Assembly: GCF_014905175.1 (NCBI RefSeq)
Contig: NC_057789.1
Span: 10,106,001-10,170,000 of the forward strand
Direction: 5' to 3'
Length of the DNA: 64,000 nucleotides
DNA from: Aphidius gifuensis
Taxonomy: Eukaryota > Arthropoda > Insecta > Hymenoptera > Braconidae
Shown: one piece after another, positions 36,316-49,445 of the stretch
Layout of the letters: each line of letters starts with the position of its first letter
Numbering within the stretch: the stretch's first letter is position 1
Made by a program: the position numbers and the translations under genes
The notes under the pieces: model-generated
The model's database searches: none
What the model saw: only the letters and a program-made list of their open reading frames with translations
Told to the model about the DNA's origin: nothing

Positions 36316-36921
36316 GGTAAAAATTTGAATTGTGAGAGATCTGGAGAGATCACGTGGGTTTGATCCGTTTTATCCCGTTTTCTACGTTTTAAACGTCTCA
36401 GCCATGGATTATTGTAAGCAACTCAAAAACTCACAATATGCCCATCAATGCCCATCCTTGTACGGCTTGTACGCACCCATGCACATTACTGCATATTACA
36501 CACACTACCGTCTACCATACACTACTTCACACTACTTAAACTCTAAAGAGTAAAGACGGTAAAGACTAAAAATAATGATGACATGTGTTTGTAACGGTTT
36601 GTAATGTGGCTGCTTAATGCTTATGTTTGTTCGTTTGTCTTTTTGTGTAAATTTGTGTAAATGATATCAAGAGAATACAGAACTTAAAATATAAATAAAA
36701 CCTAAGTTTTATTCATTAAAAGTTATTCATGAATAAACGAATTGAATATAGTAAGTGTTAACAAAACTCGACTTTTTTAAGACTGAACTCCCGGCTTTGT
36801 GTTTTGTCAAATGTGAGGTTATAAAATAACTGCCGAACTTTTTTTTTTCAACGTTTTCAATTTACAAATTTTGTTTTGTTAATGATTATCAAACTTTTTA
36901 AATTTAATTAACAATAAAAAT

Positions 36922-39900
36922 ATGGAGGAATTTCAAGCAACGCAAGTACTTGATGAGGACAATCAAAGTTCTCAAAGTTTTTCGTCATCTGGATCATCAC
37001 AAAAGCTCAATGAAAAAATTCAGGTAAAAAAAAAAAAAAACAACAACAACCATTTACAAAATTAGCTAACAATAAAACTAAATTTAATTTACAGATTGGT
37101 ACAATTGAAATAAGTGGTTCAAAGCATCCAATCTATAAAGGTTTGACAATCGTAGGAAGACATCCAGCATGTGATATACAAATAAACGATATTGTAAGTA
37201 TAAAACAAAAAAATAACAACACCAAATAGTATTATTTTTATAATATAATCTTATTTATTTCTCTTAAAAATTTATTGCTTAATTTATTAAAACATGATGA
37301 GTGGTAAATAAAAAAAAATAATAATTATCAATGATCATGAATAACAAATGTTCACAAAAACAATACAAAAACGAATAATCCAAGACAACAAAATTACCGT
37401 TGAAAAAAAATCATCCAGTAAATCTAGTTAATTTATAATTCAACACGTTTGCCAGCAACTTTGCCTTCAGCAAAGTCAATGCTGTTCCAAAGACTGATGT
37501 GTCCAAAGTCTTTGTCAGAGTCCATTGCGTATTGACCTGGTCCTTTGATGTGAAGGTAGACCAATTCACTTTGAGATGGACTAATTGGTGTCCATTCAAC
37601 TGGTACTTCTGGTACTCTATTAAATTAAATAAACCAAAACCATTAATTATACTTAAATAATAACAAATTGAATAATTTAAATTAATGATTAATTTACCCA
37701 TTAATGGCATAACCGGTCCACATATCCAAAAGTTCACGTTGCATAGCACGATCCATTGGAGTTGTAGTTGGGTTCATCCAGGGTGATCCAACAACGTAGT
37801 ATGGATCATCACCGTGAGCAACACCTATTTAATAAAATTTTATTTATTAAATTATAAAAAAAAATATTTAAACAATTAAAACGTTTATTAAACTTACCCC
37901 AATCTTCATTGGTACGTGTCATTGGATATCCAAGACTGTCAGCACCATGATAAGTAAAGTAGTAGTATCTAATTGGACTCTTGTTATATTTTGACATAAG
38001 TTTAACAGCGTTCAAACCACCCATAACATACAAACGATCACCAACAGCGTGAACAATTTCCATTGCAGTATGTTTGTCTAATGGTTTATCACCAATGTAA
38101 TGATGACGAATTCTTCTTCCAACTTCATGATGTTTTGAAAGTGGAATAGTGTAATTGTAATCAAATACAAATGGTGCAAGTTCGTCGTATCTTGCATCAA
38201 ATTCTTTAAGTGCAACTGGATCAGCACAGAAATCAGCACCTGGGTAAAGACCTTCTTCTGGTACAACACCAGTTATCCATGGTACATCGTATGCTTCACC
38301 TCTGGCAATAATTTCATGTGGAATTCTAGTGATGAATGGTTGTTCAGCAGTTGGTTTTTCAACAACTGGTCCAAATGGTGTCATTGGATTGAAGAAGAAT
38401 GGCTAAATAATTATTTTTTTAATATTTAAATTAATCGGATTGTTTGGTTTGAGAGCTATTTTTGTTTTTTTTTTTTTTTTTTGTTAAATTATAATTTACC
38501 ATAAAGTCCATGTCGGCACGGGCAATTTGACGAGCTGGACGTGTCTTTAAACATTTAACCATTTCTTCAACAACAGCTGTTGGACATCCAACGATGTTTG
38601 CAAGTTTTTGAGCTTTTTCCAATGTACCTTCGGTAATTGCCCATGGGTTCAATGCATTACCACTGAATGAAAGACCACCTAAATATTTTTTAAATAATTA
38701 TAAAATCAACAAGTCTTGAAAAAGAAAGTTAAAATAAAAAAAATTGTTTCTTACGTTTGAAAAGTCCTTTACTGAGGGGAGTAAGATATTGATAATGTAC
38801 AGAAACACCACCAGCACTGAGACCAAAGAGTGTAATTTCTTCTGGATCACCACCGAAACCTTTAATGTTTTCTTTGACCCAACGAATAGCATAACTTTGA
38901 TCTTTAAGACCCATGTTACCAGATATTAAATCATCACCAGTTGACAAGAAACCAAGTGGTCCAACACGGTAACTGAATGTAACCAATATAACATCACGGT
39001 CCATAATGTAATCTGGTTTTGTAAATTCACCATCTTTTGATTCCATATGCCATTGGAATGCTCCACCATGAATCCAAACAATAACTGGAAGTACTTTTGA
39101 ACTTTCAACAACTGGTTTGTAGACATTCAAGTAGAGACAATCTTCAGCACCATGAATTCTTTCTTTAGCATCAATTGGTGTATGGATGTATTGAGTACAT
39201 GGTGGACCGGTTTTGATTGCAACAATATCACCTGGCATCCATGATTTAACTTTTTGTGGTGCCTGAAAAATTAAAATACACATTAAAATATATTTTTTAA
39301 AATTAAAAATTTATTTGGTGATTCATTTTAAATGATTTATTCATTAAATAATTGATTCAATAATATTTTTAAGGTAAAATATTAAACTTACTCTGAAACG
39401 AAGTTCACCAACTGGTGGTTGTGCGTATGGTATACCCTCAAATGCCATGACTTTTCTTCCATTGAATGAGTGTTTGTAAAAACCCTTGATACCTCCAAGT
39501 GGTGTTACAACTCTTGGTCCATCTGGACCTCTCATAAAGTCAGGCACAGCCAGTGCCAATGGCAAAAGACAGAGTAATGCAAGCATCTTCATTTTGACTA
39601 ATCTCAACAAGGCAATTGTTGAGATGAGACTGATACTTTCTTCAATAATTCATCCACTATTTATACCACTAAAATTGCTCCCACTTGATTAAAATTAAAA
39701 ATGATTACAAAGTGCTTACTGATTAATTTAATATTTAAATAATATTATCACCGATTAATGAGTATTTTTGTTGCTCATTATCAAAATACTGATTGAACAT
39801 ATTTATTTAATTTTTTTTTTCAATCTTTTTACATCATTATATCGGCTAATATAAAATATAAAGTTCAAGACCCTAATTTATCAAGTGATAAATTAATAAA

Positions 39901-42900
39901 ATTATTAATAATTCATAAAAATGTTCTATTTTCATTTCTATCAAAACTTTTTTTTTTATTTATGAATAATATTTTTTATTGATAGCTTCAGTAGCAACAA
40001 TCAGCAAAATTAATTTGCATAAATTTATTTATTGTTTCAATAATCTTTGAGTAAATTTCAACTTCATTAATAAAATAAAATTTCATGATAAATTTATTGA
40101 ATAAAATAATTAAAATCTATATATTGTTTAAAGGATGATTTAGGAAAATTAATAGAATATTTAAAAATAAATATACCCTTCAAATGTTTGTTTATTAAAA
40201 AATACTCACTTATTTTTTTTGATATTTAATAACATCAGTTAATCAGAAGTGATGTCTCGTGTCATGATATAAATAAAGGTTATCGAAATTACTTAATTTA
40301 TTTAAAAATGTGGTGTTTTTTTTCGGATTTAATTTTTTTGATTCGTACGTTTGTGAATAATACATTAATCATAATTATCAAATTAAAAAATATTTTAGTT
40401 GTATATATATATATTTTTTTGTCTGTTGAATAACAAATACGATAAATATTATTTTTTAATTTTATCAAATTTTTTTTATAACATTGAGTAAATTATTTCA
40501 ATTTATAAATAGTTTTTTGTTTTTATAAAAAATAAAATGAATAACAACAACTTGTCAATATTGAATACAATTTTTTTATTTTTTTTTATCTGTGAAAAAA
40601 TATTTATAAATAATCGAAGTATTTTTAGATTCATTTAATAATATTTACTCAGTCAAAACATCGAAAAAATATTTAAAATAGTTTTTTTTTTTTCATTATT
40701 GATAATTAATGCTAAATATAAATAATTGATTATATTTTAATTTTATATTTTTATTATGTTAATATTTTTTATCTTTAAGTTTTAATATTTCTTTTACATA
40801 ATGACTGATTTTTAATGTTTTTTTTTTATTTCTTTTTATTCATATCATGTTTATAAATTTATCATAAAATTATCGCGTGTTTAAGAAAAAAAACAAAAAT
40901 GGGTAAGTAACACCGAAAAATTATTCCAAGTGCGATAAACAATGTTTTTATCATCTATACATGAATTATCTAATTTTATATTACATCGCAATTTTAAATT
41001 TAGAAACCCATAAAATAGAAATAATTTATTGTAAAATTCAAATTTTTTGTTTATCTGTTAGAACAATATGTATCAATAATTGATTGTTGTTTTTTGTTCT
41101 TTTTAGAATGAAACTACGCTAATATAATATTGTTTAACAAACATAATTTTATTTTAATTTGTATAAATAACTAAATTAATTTTAAAATTCTTAGTTTGTA
41201 TAATAATTGATACAAAATATACTTTTCAAGTCAATTTTAAACGACAAAATAGACTAATATAAAAGCTAATTTGAAATAAAAAATAAATAATTCATGAAAA
41301 CCAAATAAATAATATACTGATTATTAAAATTTTTTAAATTAAATTTCATAGTTCGTCAATTAGAAATAAATCAAACAAAAATACTCGTTTTAAAATATTT
41401 TTAAGTCAATTTTAATTTTTTAAAAATTCATTTATGCCTTTAGAATAATAAATACAATCGTTTAGAAGAAATATTTGCTTGAAAAAATAAAAAATATATT
41501 TTGTTTGCAATAATAATTATCTTTTAACTAATAACTAATTATTTATTTTTCAGACTGTATCAAAAAAACATGCTGAAATTGAGGCATCAATAAAAACAAT
41601 ATTTATTATGGACTTGAAATCATCAAATAAAACACGTATGAACAATGAATTTTTACGTCCTGAGCGTTTTTACGAGTTGCATGATGGTGCAACATTGATG
41701 TTTGGTTTAATTGAGGGCTTTTTTACGCTTACAAAATCTGATGATGATTCACTATACGTTCCAGAGACACCTCATCCAGGTATTAAACAAAGAAAATATA
41801 TATTACAACAAAAATCATCAATTCAATCACCACAATTTGATTCATCAGCTGATGAAAGTGATGCTTCAGTTATTCTTGGTACTCAGCAATATGACGAAGA
41901 TGTTTTTCGTCGTCCATCATTACCAGGTACATCAAAAGCATCAATAACAACGAAGGAAATAAATCTCAATGATTCTGATCAACAAATTCTTGATGATAGC
42001 ACTAAAACAAATAATGAAAAATCAATAAATTTATCAATATCCGAAATAGAGACTCAAGAATTTGATCCAGATGAAAATGAAAAATCTAATAATAGTAAAA
42101 AATCAATTCATGAAGAACAAACACAGCAATTTGATTTGGATACTTCAACAACTAAAAATGGTAAAAAATCAATTCACGAAGAACAAACACAGCCATTTGA
42201 TTTGGATACTTCAACAACTAAAAATGGTAAAAAATCAATTCACGAAGAACAAACACAGCAATTTGATTTGGATACTTCTACAAATAAAAATGTTAAAAAA
42301 TCAATTCATGAAGAACAAACACAACAATTTGATTTGGATACTTCAACAAATAAAAATGATAAAAAATCAATTCATGAAATTGAAACGCAACATTTTAATG
42401 AAGATTCCTCGGTACTTCATAATAAAAGTATATTTGATGAATCAACACAGAGTTTTAATAATGATGATATTGATGATGATAAGGAGAATGATGAAACATC
42501 AAAAAAAAATTCATCTAATCTTAAAAGTAATAATGATTCATCAATAAATCATTCAACCTGTAAAAAAAATTCTATTTTTAATGCTGAAACACAACAGTTT
42601 GAAGTTTCAAAGGCCGTTGAAACCAGGAAAAATATGTCATTTAATGAAACGCCAACACAAAGCTTTGATCTTACTCTTGATGATAGTGACGAGGATGATG
42701 ATGCAACTCAAGACTTTGATCTTACCACGACTGGTCATATCATGAATAATAATAAGAATAAGAAAAACAATAACGATGAAGTCCCAAGCTCAAGAAAAAC
42801 TGTTGAATTAATTTCTGATGATGAAGAGAGAGCTCTTGATGCTTCAGTCAATAATATAAAAAAACAAACAACAGCTCCAGTATTAAATAATAAAGAAAAA

Positions 42901-45900
42901 TCTAGTGAGACAAACAGATCAATGAGTGAATCACCAGATTTACTGGTAAATCAAGAAAATGCTTTAGAAACTCCAGTTTTAAAACGAACAATAAATTTTG
43001 TTGAAGAGTCAGATTCTGATGAAGAGGATCTTCTTGCCAATACAAATGAGAAAAAAATTGAAAAAAAATGTGAAAGTAATTTGGATAATGAAGATGAACT
43101 AAAAATAAATAAAAGTAATACAAACTCAAAAGGTATTTTAATTATATCAGACAGTGATGAAGAAGATCTTCTCTTTTCACCACATAAAACACCTGATAAA
43201 CGTCAAAAAGATAATTTAATAACTCCTGAAAAAAAATCATCAAATGAAAAAACAAAAAAATTAACAAAAGTTAAAAATGATAATAGATTTCTATTGAGTT
43301 CTGACAGTGATTTAACAGATGATGAAGAAATAAAAAATGCTAAAAAATCAAAAAGTATTGAAAAAATAATAAAACCAATCGATAAAAAAAATGGTAAAAA
43401 TTTATTTAGTCATTCAGACAGTGATGTTACTGATGAAGAAGGTTTCTACGATGCTGTTTCATCAGTTAGTCCCGAAAAAATGAATAAAAAATTATCAAAT
43501 ACAGATGAAAAAGCACAAACATCAACAACCAAAGATAATAGTAACAGTTCAACTATAATCAAAGATGCGGTCAATGGCAATAAATCAGTAACGAGTCTAG
43601 TTGATAACCAGAGTCGCGTGATTGAAGAAAGTGACGAGGCTGATACAGACGACGATGATGAAAAAAAAATAATCAATAAAAAAGATAAAATACAAAATGA
43701 TAATAAAAATATAGATGATGACTCTGAGACAGATGAGGAGAAAAATTATTCATTGGCGCCATCAAGACAAACGTCAGATATTGTGGAAAATGATAATGTT
43801 GCTAAAAATTCAGGTGATCTTTTAAAATCATCTGTGATTGAAAAACTAAATGAAAATAATGAAAAAAATGAAGAAGAAGATCCTTCGACAATTGCAACTC
43901 AGATTGTCCAACACGAAAAACAAGATATATCATCAAAGACTGATAAAGAAATGCGATCACCAGTTCAGAAAGATATTTCGTTTGGTTCTGATGATGAAAT
44001 GCTGATTGAACCTCCAAGTTCAAAATTGTTATCAAAGTCATCAATAAGACAAAATAAATCATTGGCTAATGACCAAGATGATGATGAAGTTGATGATATG
44101 GCGGTGACTCAAGTTGCTCAGCAAACTAAAAGAAAAAATGTAATTTTTGATGATTCTCAGCCAACACAAATTATTGACATATGTCAAAGAGCAAATAAAG
44201 ATTCTGATGATAATGATTGGGAAGTTGATGATGAAGCTCTAACACAACTTGTACCTGCAAGAAATATATCAAAACTGAACAAAAATGATAAAACAGTTAA
44301 TAAAAATAAAGATTTCGATGATTGTGAACCAACTCAAATCATTGATAGATGTCAGAGACAAAACGAAACATTTAATGATGATGATGAGGTTGATGATCAA
44401 GCTCCAACACAAGTTATTTCTTCAAGAAACATGTTAAAACATAAACAAAATGATAAATCGTCAGATTTTGATGATACCGAGGCAACCGAGGTTATTAAAC
44501 ATAATTTAATACCTGATGATGATGATGATGCAGTTGAAGTTGATGATGAAGCTCTCACACAAATTATTTCTCCCAGAACCATATTAAAACAGAAAAAAAA
44601 TAACAGAATAGTGAATAAATACACGGAATTTGATGACTCGGAAGCAACCGAGGTCATTAACAACTGTCAGATACCAAATAAAATATATGGTGATGATGAT
44701 GAGGTTGATGATGAAGCTATAACTCAAGTAATTACACCTAGAAATATTCAGCGACCAAAAAAAACACAAGTAAATGTTTCAGATGTAAAAAATACTGATA
44801 AATCAATGTTGGGTGATGAAAGTTCAACAGCAGCTGCATCAAAGACCTATATAAGTGAATCATCTGATGAAAAATCAACTGATGCATCCAATAACAGTTT
44901 ATCCACATCAAATCTTGATATAACTGATAAGAGTCCATTAAAAAAACAAAATAAAATAGCAACTTCAACACCATTTCCAATAAAAAAAAATACATTTAAC
45001 TCAAAAGATGATGCTTCAATAAACCTTGATACAGATGAGACTAAAATGCCTGGTACATGTTCCAAGAATGATAGTCAAATATCAGAATATGATTTTAATG
45101 TTACTCAAAATATGAACAGTATGTTTGGTGAAGATGAAGTAGTTGAGACTAAAAAAGTTGATAATTCAGAGCCATTAATGACACAACAACTTGAGGATAT
45201 ACTACAACCAGTTGAAGTGCTTGAAGATGATGACAACAATACTTTAGATACTTTGTTAGAAAAACCAAAAGCTGTTGCAACGAAAAAAGTCGAAGAAAAA
45301 ACAATAACACCTGAGAAAAATTTAAAAAAATCAAATCTTGCAGTTTTACTTGATAATGATGATGAAAATGTCAACAATACCTCAGATACTTCAATAGAAA
45401 AATCAAAAGCTCTGGAAACAAAAAGAGTCGGAGAAAAAACAGTATCACCCGAGAAAAATTTAAAAAAATCAAATCTTGCAATTTTGCTTAATGATGATGA
45501 TGATAATGAAGATGATGCCAACAATACTTCAGATACTTCGATAGAAAAATCAAAAGCTCTTGCAACAAAAAAAGTCGAAGAAAAAACATTAATACCTCAG
45601 AAAAAAACTAAAAAATCAAATCTTACAGTTTTACTTGATGATGACAGTAATGATAGACCAGTTTCACCAATCATTCAAGACAAACCAAACGTTGAAAATA
45701 ATTTACGTAAAAGCAAAAGAAAAATTATATCTAAAAATCTTGATTCTCAAGATTTTTATTTTACAAAGTTAACTAGCAAAAAGAAAAAAACATCTGTTCT
45801 TGACACACAAGAAAACGATGATAATGATAATGATGATGATGAAGTTAAGAGTTTGTTACAAAAAAATAAAAGTTTTGCTAAATCAAAAGATGAAGGCTTG

Positions 45901-48060
45901 AATCATGAATTTGGAACTGCTGGATTTTTAAATGGTGTTGCTGTCGAGGCTGATGAATCTGTTCCACTTGCAACAAGTCCAAAAAAACAACAAACACTTT
46001 CTAATCAATCAGGTAAGCCAAAAAAAATTCATCAGTTGGTTTTAAATTATAAAATGAATATTTTTAATATTAATAAGATGTTAAATGTTTTTTTTTATTC
46101 TTTTTTAGATTCAAAAAATAATGAAAATACTGAAAAAAAATCAGCAAAAGCTGACAATTATTCAGACGATGATGATACTCGTTTTCCAGGTCAGTAAAAA
46201 TATAAAATTTAAAATTTATGATAAATTAAATATTTAATTATTAATAAATTCATTAAATAAATTTTTTTAGCATTTGAAAAAACTGATTATCATCCAGCCA
46301 GTCGACAAGCAAAAAAATCAGTAACACCTGATGATGATGTTCTTGCTGATTTGCCAGTATTCAACATGTCCAGTTATAATCCAACGTGTGGTAGTTCAAG
46401 ATCACCAAGTTCATCACGTGATTTAATAACACCAGTTGAAAATAAATCACCAATGCCACCAGAAACTCCATCACCATTAAATAATATGCCATTAACCAAA
46501 AGAAAAAGTACAAGTCCACTTTTATCACCAGTAAAAACAAAGTCACCAGTAAAAACAAATTCACCAATTAAAACAAATTCACCAATTGAAACAAGTTCAC
46601 CAGTGAAACCAAAATCACCAATTATTAAATTTACCATTTCTGATGATTCTGATATTGAAGATCTTGACTTTGAGGATATTAAAAAAATGGCTGATTCATA
46701 CATAGCACGAGGACTGGCCAATAAAAAAAAGCAAAAGTCAATTGATAAATCAGCTAAAACTAAAAAAAAACCAAAACTACATTGGAAAACAGCATTAAAA
46801 ATTAAGAATGCTGCTAATACTGAAAACAACAATTTAAAAAATACAGAGACAGTTGATAATGTATCAAAAGAACACTCAAAACGTGGTAAAACAAAAATTG
46901 AAAGTACAAAAATTACTGAGATAAGTGATAATATTTCAAAAGAAAAATCAACACGTAATCGACAAAAAATTGTTAATAGTGATGTAGAAATTGTTGAGAT
47001 ACCTGATAATGGTGTTCAAATTGAAAAAACAAAACGTGGTAGTTCAAAAAGAAAACAAGAATCATCATCCAAAGAGACAGATGATATTCCATCAAAAATT
47101 GAGAAAAAATCAGAAATTTCTGATAATGTAGAAGTACCAGATAAGGTTGAAAAATCACTAAAAAGTACAAATAAATCGGATGAAAAAATTAAAAAAGCTG
47201 TTAAAAAACAGAAACTTGAAGATACAAATATAATCACTGAAAAATTAAATTCTGATACAAATGATAAATCAGAAGGTAGATCAAAACGTTTGATTTCAAA
47301 ACAAGCAGTTAAAAGACAAAGTACTGTTTATGATACTGATGGAGTAATTAATGAATCAACAAATACAGAAGAACCATCACCAAAAAAATTAAAGAAAAAT
47401 TCTGAAACAAGTACCGATGAATCTCCATCAAGAGCAGTAAGATCAAAAAGTAATTCACAAAATCACATAATATTATTTACTGGTCTTGGTGATGAAACTT
47501 ATCGTCTTGCAGCATTAAAACTTGGTGCATTGGTAACTGATAAACCAGGACAAGCAACTATACTTGTTACTGACAAAGTAAGAAGAACATTTAAATTTTT
47601 TTGTGCTGTATCAAGAAGCATACCAATTGTATCAGTCAAATGGATTGAATCTAGTAAAAAATCAGGCCATTTTGTTGATTCAGAAGCATTTATACTTCAT
47701 GATCCAATTGCTGAAAATAAATTTGACTTTAAATTAAAACAAAGTTTAAAACGAGCCAGTGAAAAAAAATTATTGGATGATTATACAATTGTAGTAACAC
47801 CAAAAGTTGTTCAACCAACAATTCCTGAAATTAAAAGTATGATACAAGTTAGTGGTGGTAAAGCATTAATTCGAGCACCAAGAGCTTGGCCAATAAAAAC
47901 AGTTGTTATAAGTTGTGAAGCTGACAATGAATATGTAACAAAAATGTTATCAAAAGCACCAGCTAATCGTGACATACCAGTTGTAACTGTTGAATTTATA
48001 TTATCTGGTATATTAAAACAAGAGCTAGATGAAAAACGATATCGCATTAAATACAATTAA
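36922..48060 (+). CDS. MDC1: MDC1/mu2 DNA-damage checkpoint mediator (2176 aa)
   Basis: Exons 36922-37023, 37095-37193, 41554-46012, 46109-46189 and 46271-48060 join in phase. The N-terminus (MEEFQATQVLDED) keeps the acidic T-Q motif of human MDC1. The FHA domain is about residues 35-130 (VGRH, SKKHAEIE). Residues 234-455 carry ten TQxF motifs, the ATM-site type that recruits RNF8 in vertebrates. Acidic SD/TD clusters such as SSDSDLTDDEE and SDSDVTDEE resemble the NBS1-binding phospho-motifs. Residues about 915-1130 have degenerate repeats around DDEALTQ[VIL]. The C-terminal ~200 residues are tandem BRCT domains (LVTDKVRRTFKFFCAVSRSI, SGILKQE) matching the gamma-H2AX-binding pair of MDC1. Length is close to human MDC1. 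Intron 2 (4.4 kb) contains a whole esterase gene on the other strand. The role in chromatin damage foci is inferred from the family. Confidence 0.95.
37433..39592 (-). CDS. Secretory-pathway carboxylesterase, 6 exons, nested in MDC1 intron
   Basis: Exons 39592-39392, 39262-38755, 38678-38500, 38402-37898, 37824-37698 and 37616-37433 give 567 residues. A signal peptide is clear (MKMLALLCLLPLALA). The alpha/beta-hydrolase catalytic set is complete: oxyanion HGGAF near 132, nucleophile S216 in GLSAG, acid E346 in VVPEEGL, and H468 in GVAHGDD. Conserved EDCLYLNVY and FSGNALNPWA blocks are present. The family hydrolyses carboxyl esters (detoxification, pheromone or lipid turnover; some are venom components in parasitoid wasps). 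It ends KRVEL, resembling the HxEL/KDEL ER-retention tails of vertebrate carboxylesterases. Codon use is less A/T-biased than in the neighbours, suggesting high expression. Substrate is unknown. Confidence 0.95.
39631..39665 (-). promoter_or_regulatory. TATA box and initiator of the esterase
   Basis: On the minus strand TATAAATA at 39665-39658 is followed about 34 bases downstream by TCAGTC, an insect initiator, with the A at about 39631. This predicts a 39-nt 5' UTR before the ATG at 39592. The spacing is canonical and points to strong regulated transcription. Confidence 0.75.
39666..41553. other. Remainder of MDC1 intron 2
   Basis: AT-rich intron sequence upstream of the esterase promoter, with homopolymer runs. 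No conserved element or coding frame was recognised. The acceptor is a pyrimidine-rich tttttcag at 41553. Confidence 0.6.
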
Positions 48061-49139
48061 TTTAAAAATAAGATATAAAAACAAAAAAGAAATTAGTCTT
48101 TTTTAAATATATTTTTTCACAAATCAAAATATTGAGTGTAATATATTAAAAGTTACGATATATTTTATATTGTGTGTTTAAATGTTTTTTTTTTTTCTTT
48201 TGTCTTTGGTTAATGAAGAATATATTAACAAGTTATTATGTCGTTTATTGTTCCTCAATAAATAAAATAAATTTTTATAATATTAATGAGTATATTTTAA
48301 TCATTTTATTATTCTTTGAATATATGATTAACCCAGTGTTTTTTCATAGATCATTCAACTTTAAGAAAATACATATTTTCATTGAGTCATATATTTTATA
48401 TTTTTTTTTTTAATGCCTAACATAAGTGACTTTTCTGGCCTTGGTTATTTTAAATAAATAAAAAAAAAAAACTGTTTATGCTCATTCGAAGCACGTAGGC
48501 ACTAGGCATGCTACTAAATTTATACTTACTATTTTTCTGCGTCGTAGTTTTGTCTTATCTTATTTATTTTTTTCGCATGATAATATTTTATTTCAATGAC
48601 TCACATCAACTGTAAATATAAATATTATTTTGAATAAAATCTAGCTGAAAGTTAAAATGGTTTTTAATATAAATAACAAGACACTGACAAAAATATATTT
48701 ATATTTTTTTTTTTGGTTTTCATTTATTTTACATAATACTTCATACATTTTTTATATCAGATTCATAACTTATTAGTCTACGTTTTTTTTTAATCAATAA
48801 ATCAAGTAATAGTAGAAAAAGAAAAAATAATTATTTATCTTAATAATAATAGTAGTCTCAAGTTTTTTTTTTTTTTTTTTTTAAATCTTGAGTTATATCA
48901 CTCAAAATAAATCACAAAAAAAATGAAATAAAATCGTTTACAAACGAGTTTTTTTTTTTTTAATGATCTACATAATCTTATTTCATAACAGATGGGTATA
49001 TTTATTATTATTAATTATTATAATTATTAACGTGAATAAATGCTGATTCAATCTTCCCAAAGCTTCTGGAAGCGTCTTCTTTTTTTTTTTTTTTGACAGA
49101 GAACTCAGGACAGGTATTGAACGAACAGATGAGCACGAA
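48061..49139. other. MDC1 3' flank and NUPR1 3'-UTR end
   Basis: AT-rich sequence. Downstream of the MDC1 stop there are AATAAA-type signals near 48259 (plus). The minus-strand end of the NUPR1 transcript probably extends from 49140 to around 49030 or beyond. No other gene is visible. Confidence 0.45.
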
Positions 49140-49434
49140 ACTGCAAAAAAATAAAATTAAACAAAAATTATTATCAATCAATTAATTACATAAAAATTTA
49201 TTAATAATTTATTTAATTAAATATCTTGACAATTAAAATATATTTCAGTAAAAATAAAATTTTTGAAAAAAAAAATATTTAACATGTATTATTTGTGTTT
49301 GTTATGATGAAAAAAAAAAAATAAACAAAGCAATAACGGCGCAGTACATCTTGACCTTGGCCGCCATTTGGCATCAAGAAAAATCAATACAACATTAATT
49401 ATCATTATTATTTTAATACAAAAATATATTTACC
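49140..49434 (-). other. 3'-UTR intron of NUPR1
   Basis: After the stop the transcript reads ...CAAAAG then a GTAAATAT donor (49433) and a pyrimidine-rich TTTTTTGCAG acceptor (49141), followed by TTTCGTGCTCATCTG. Being only 12 nt after the stop, the junction should not trigger nonsense-mediated decay. The intron has a G/C-rich stretch at 49335-49375. Confidence 0.6.
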
Positions 49435-49445
49435 TTTTGAGGAAA

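Noticed and set aside
36332..36553. 73-codon frame just upstream of MDC1
   Set aside because: No family resemblance; the tandem tac/cac-rich sequence explains the open frame, and the position fits MDC1 upstream DNA.
42062..42547. 161-codon frame inside the MDC1 repeat block
   Set aside because: It is a shifted-frame shadow of the tandem repeats encoding the TQxF units.
43446..45524. Several 75-139-codon minus-strand frames opposite MDC1
   Set aside because: They are complements of Asp/Ser/Glu-rich codons, giving artificial S/L/F-rich peptides.
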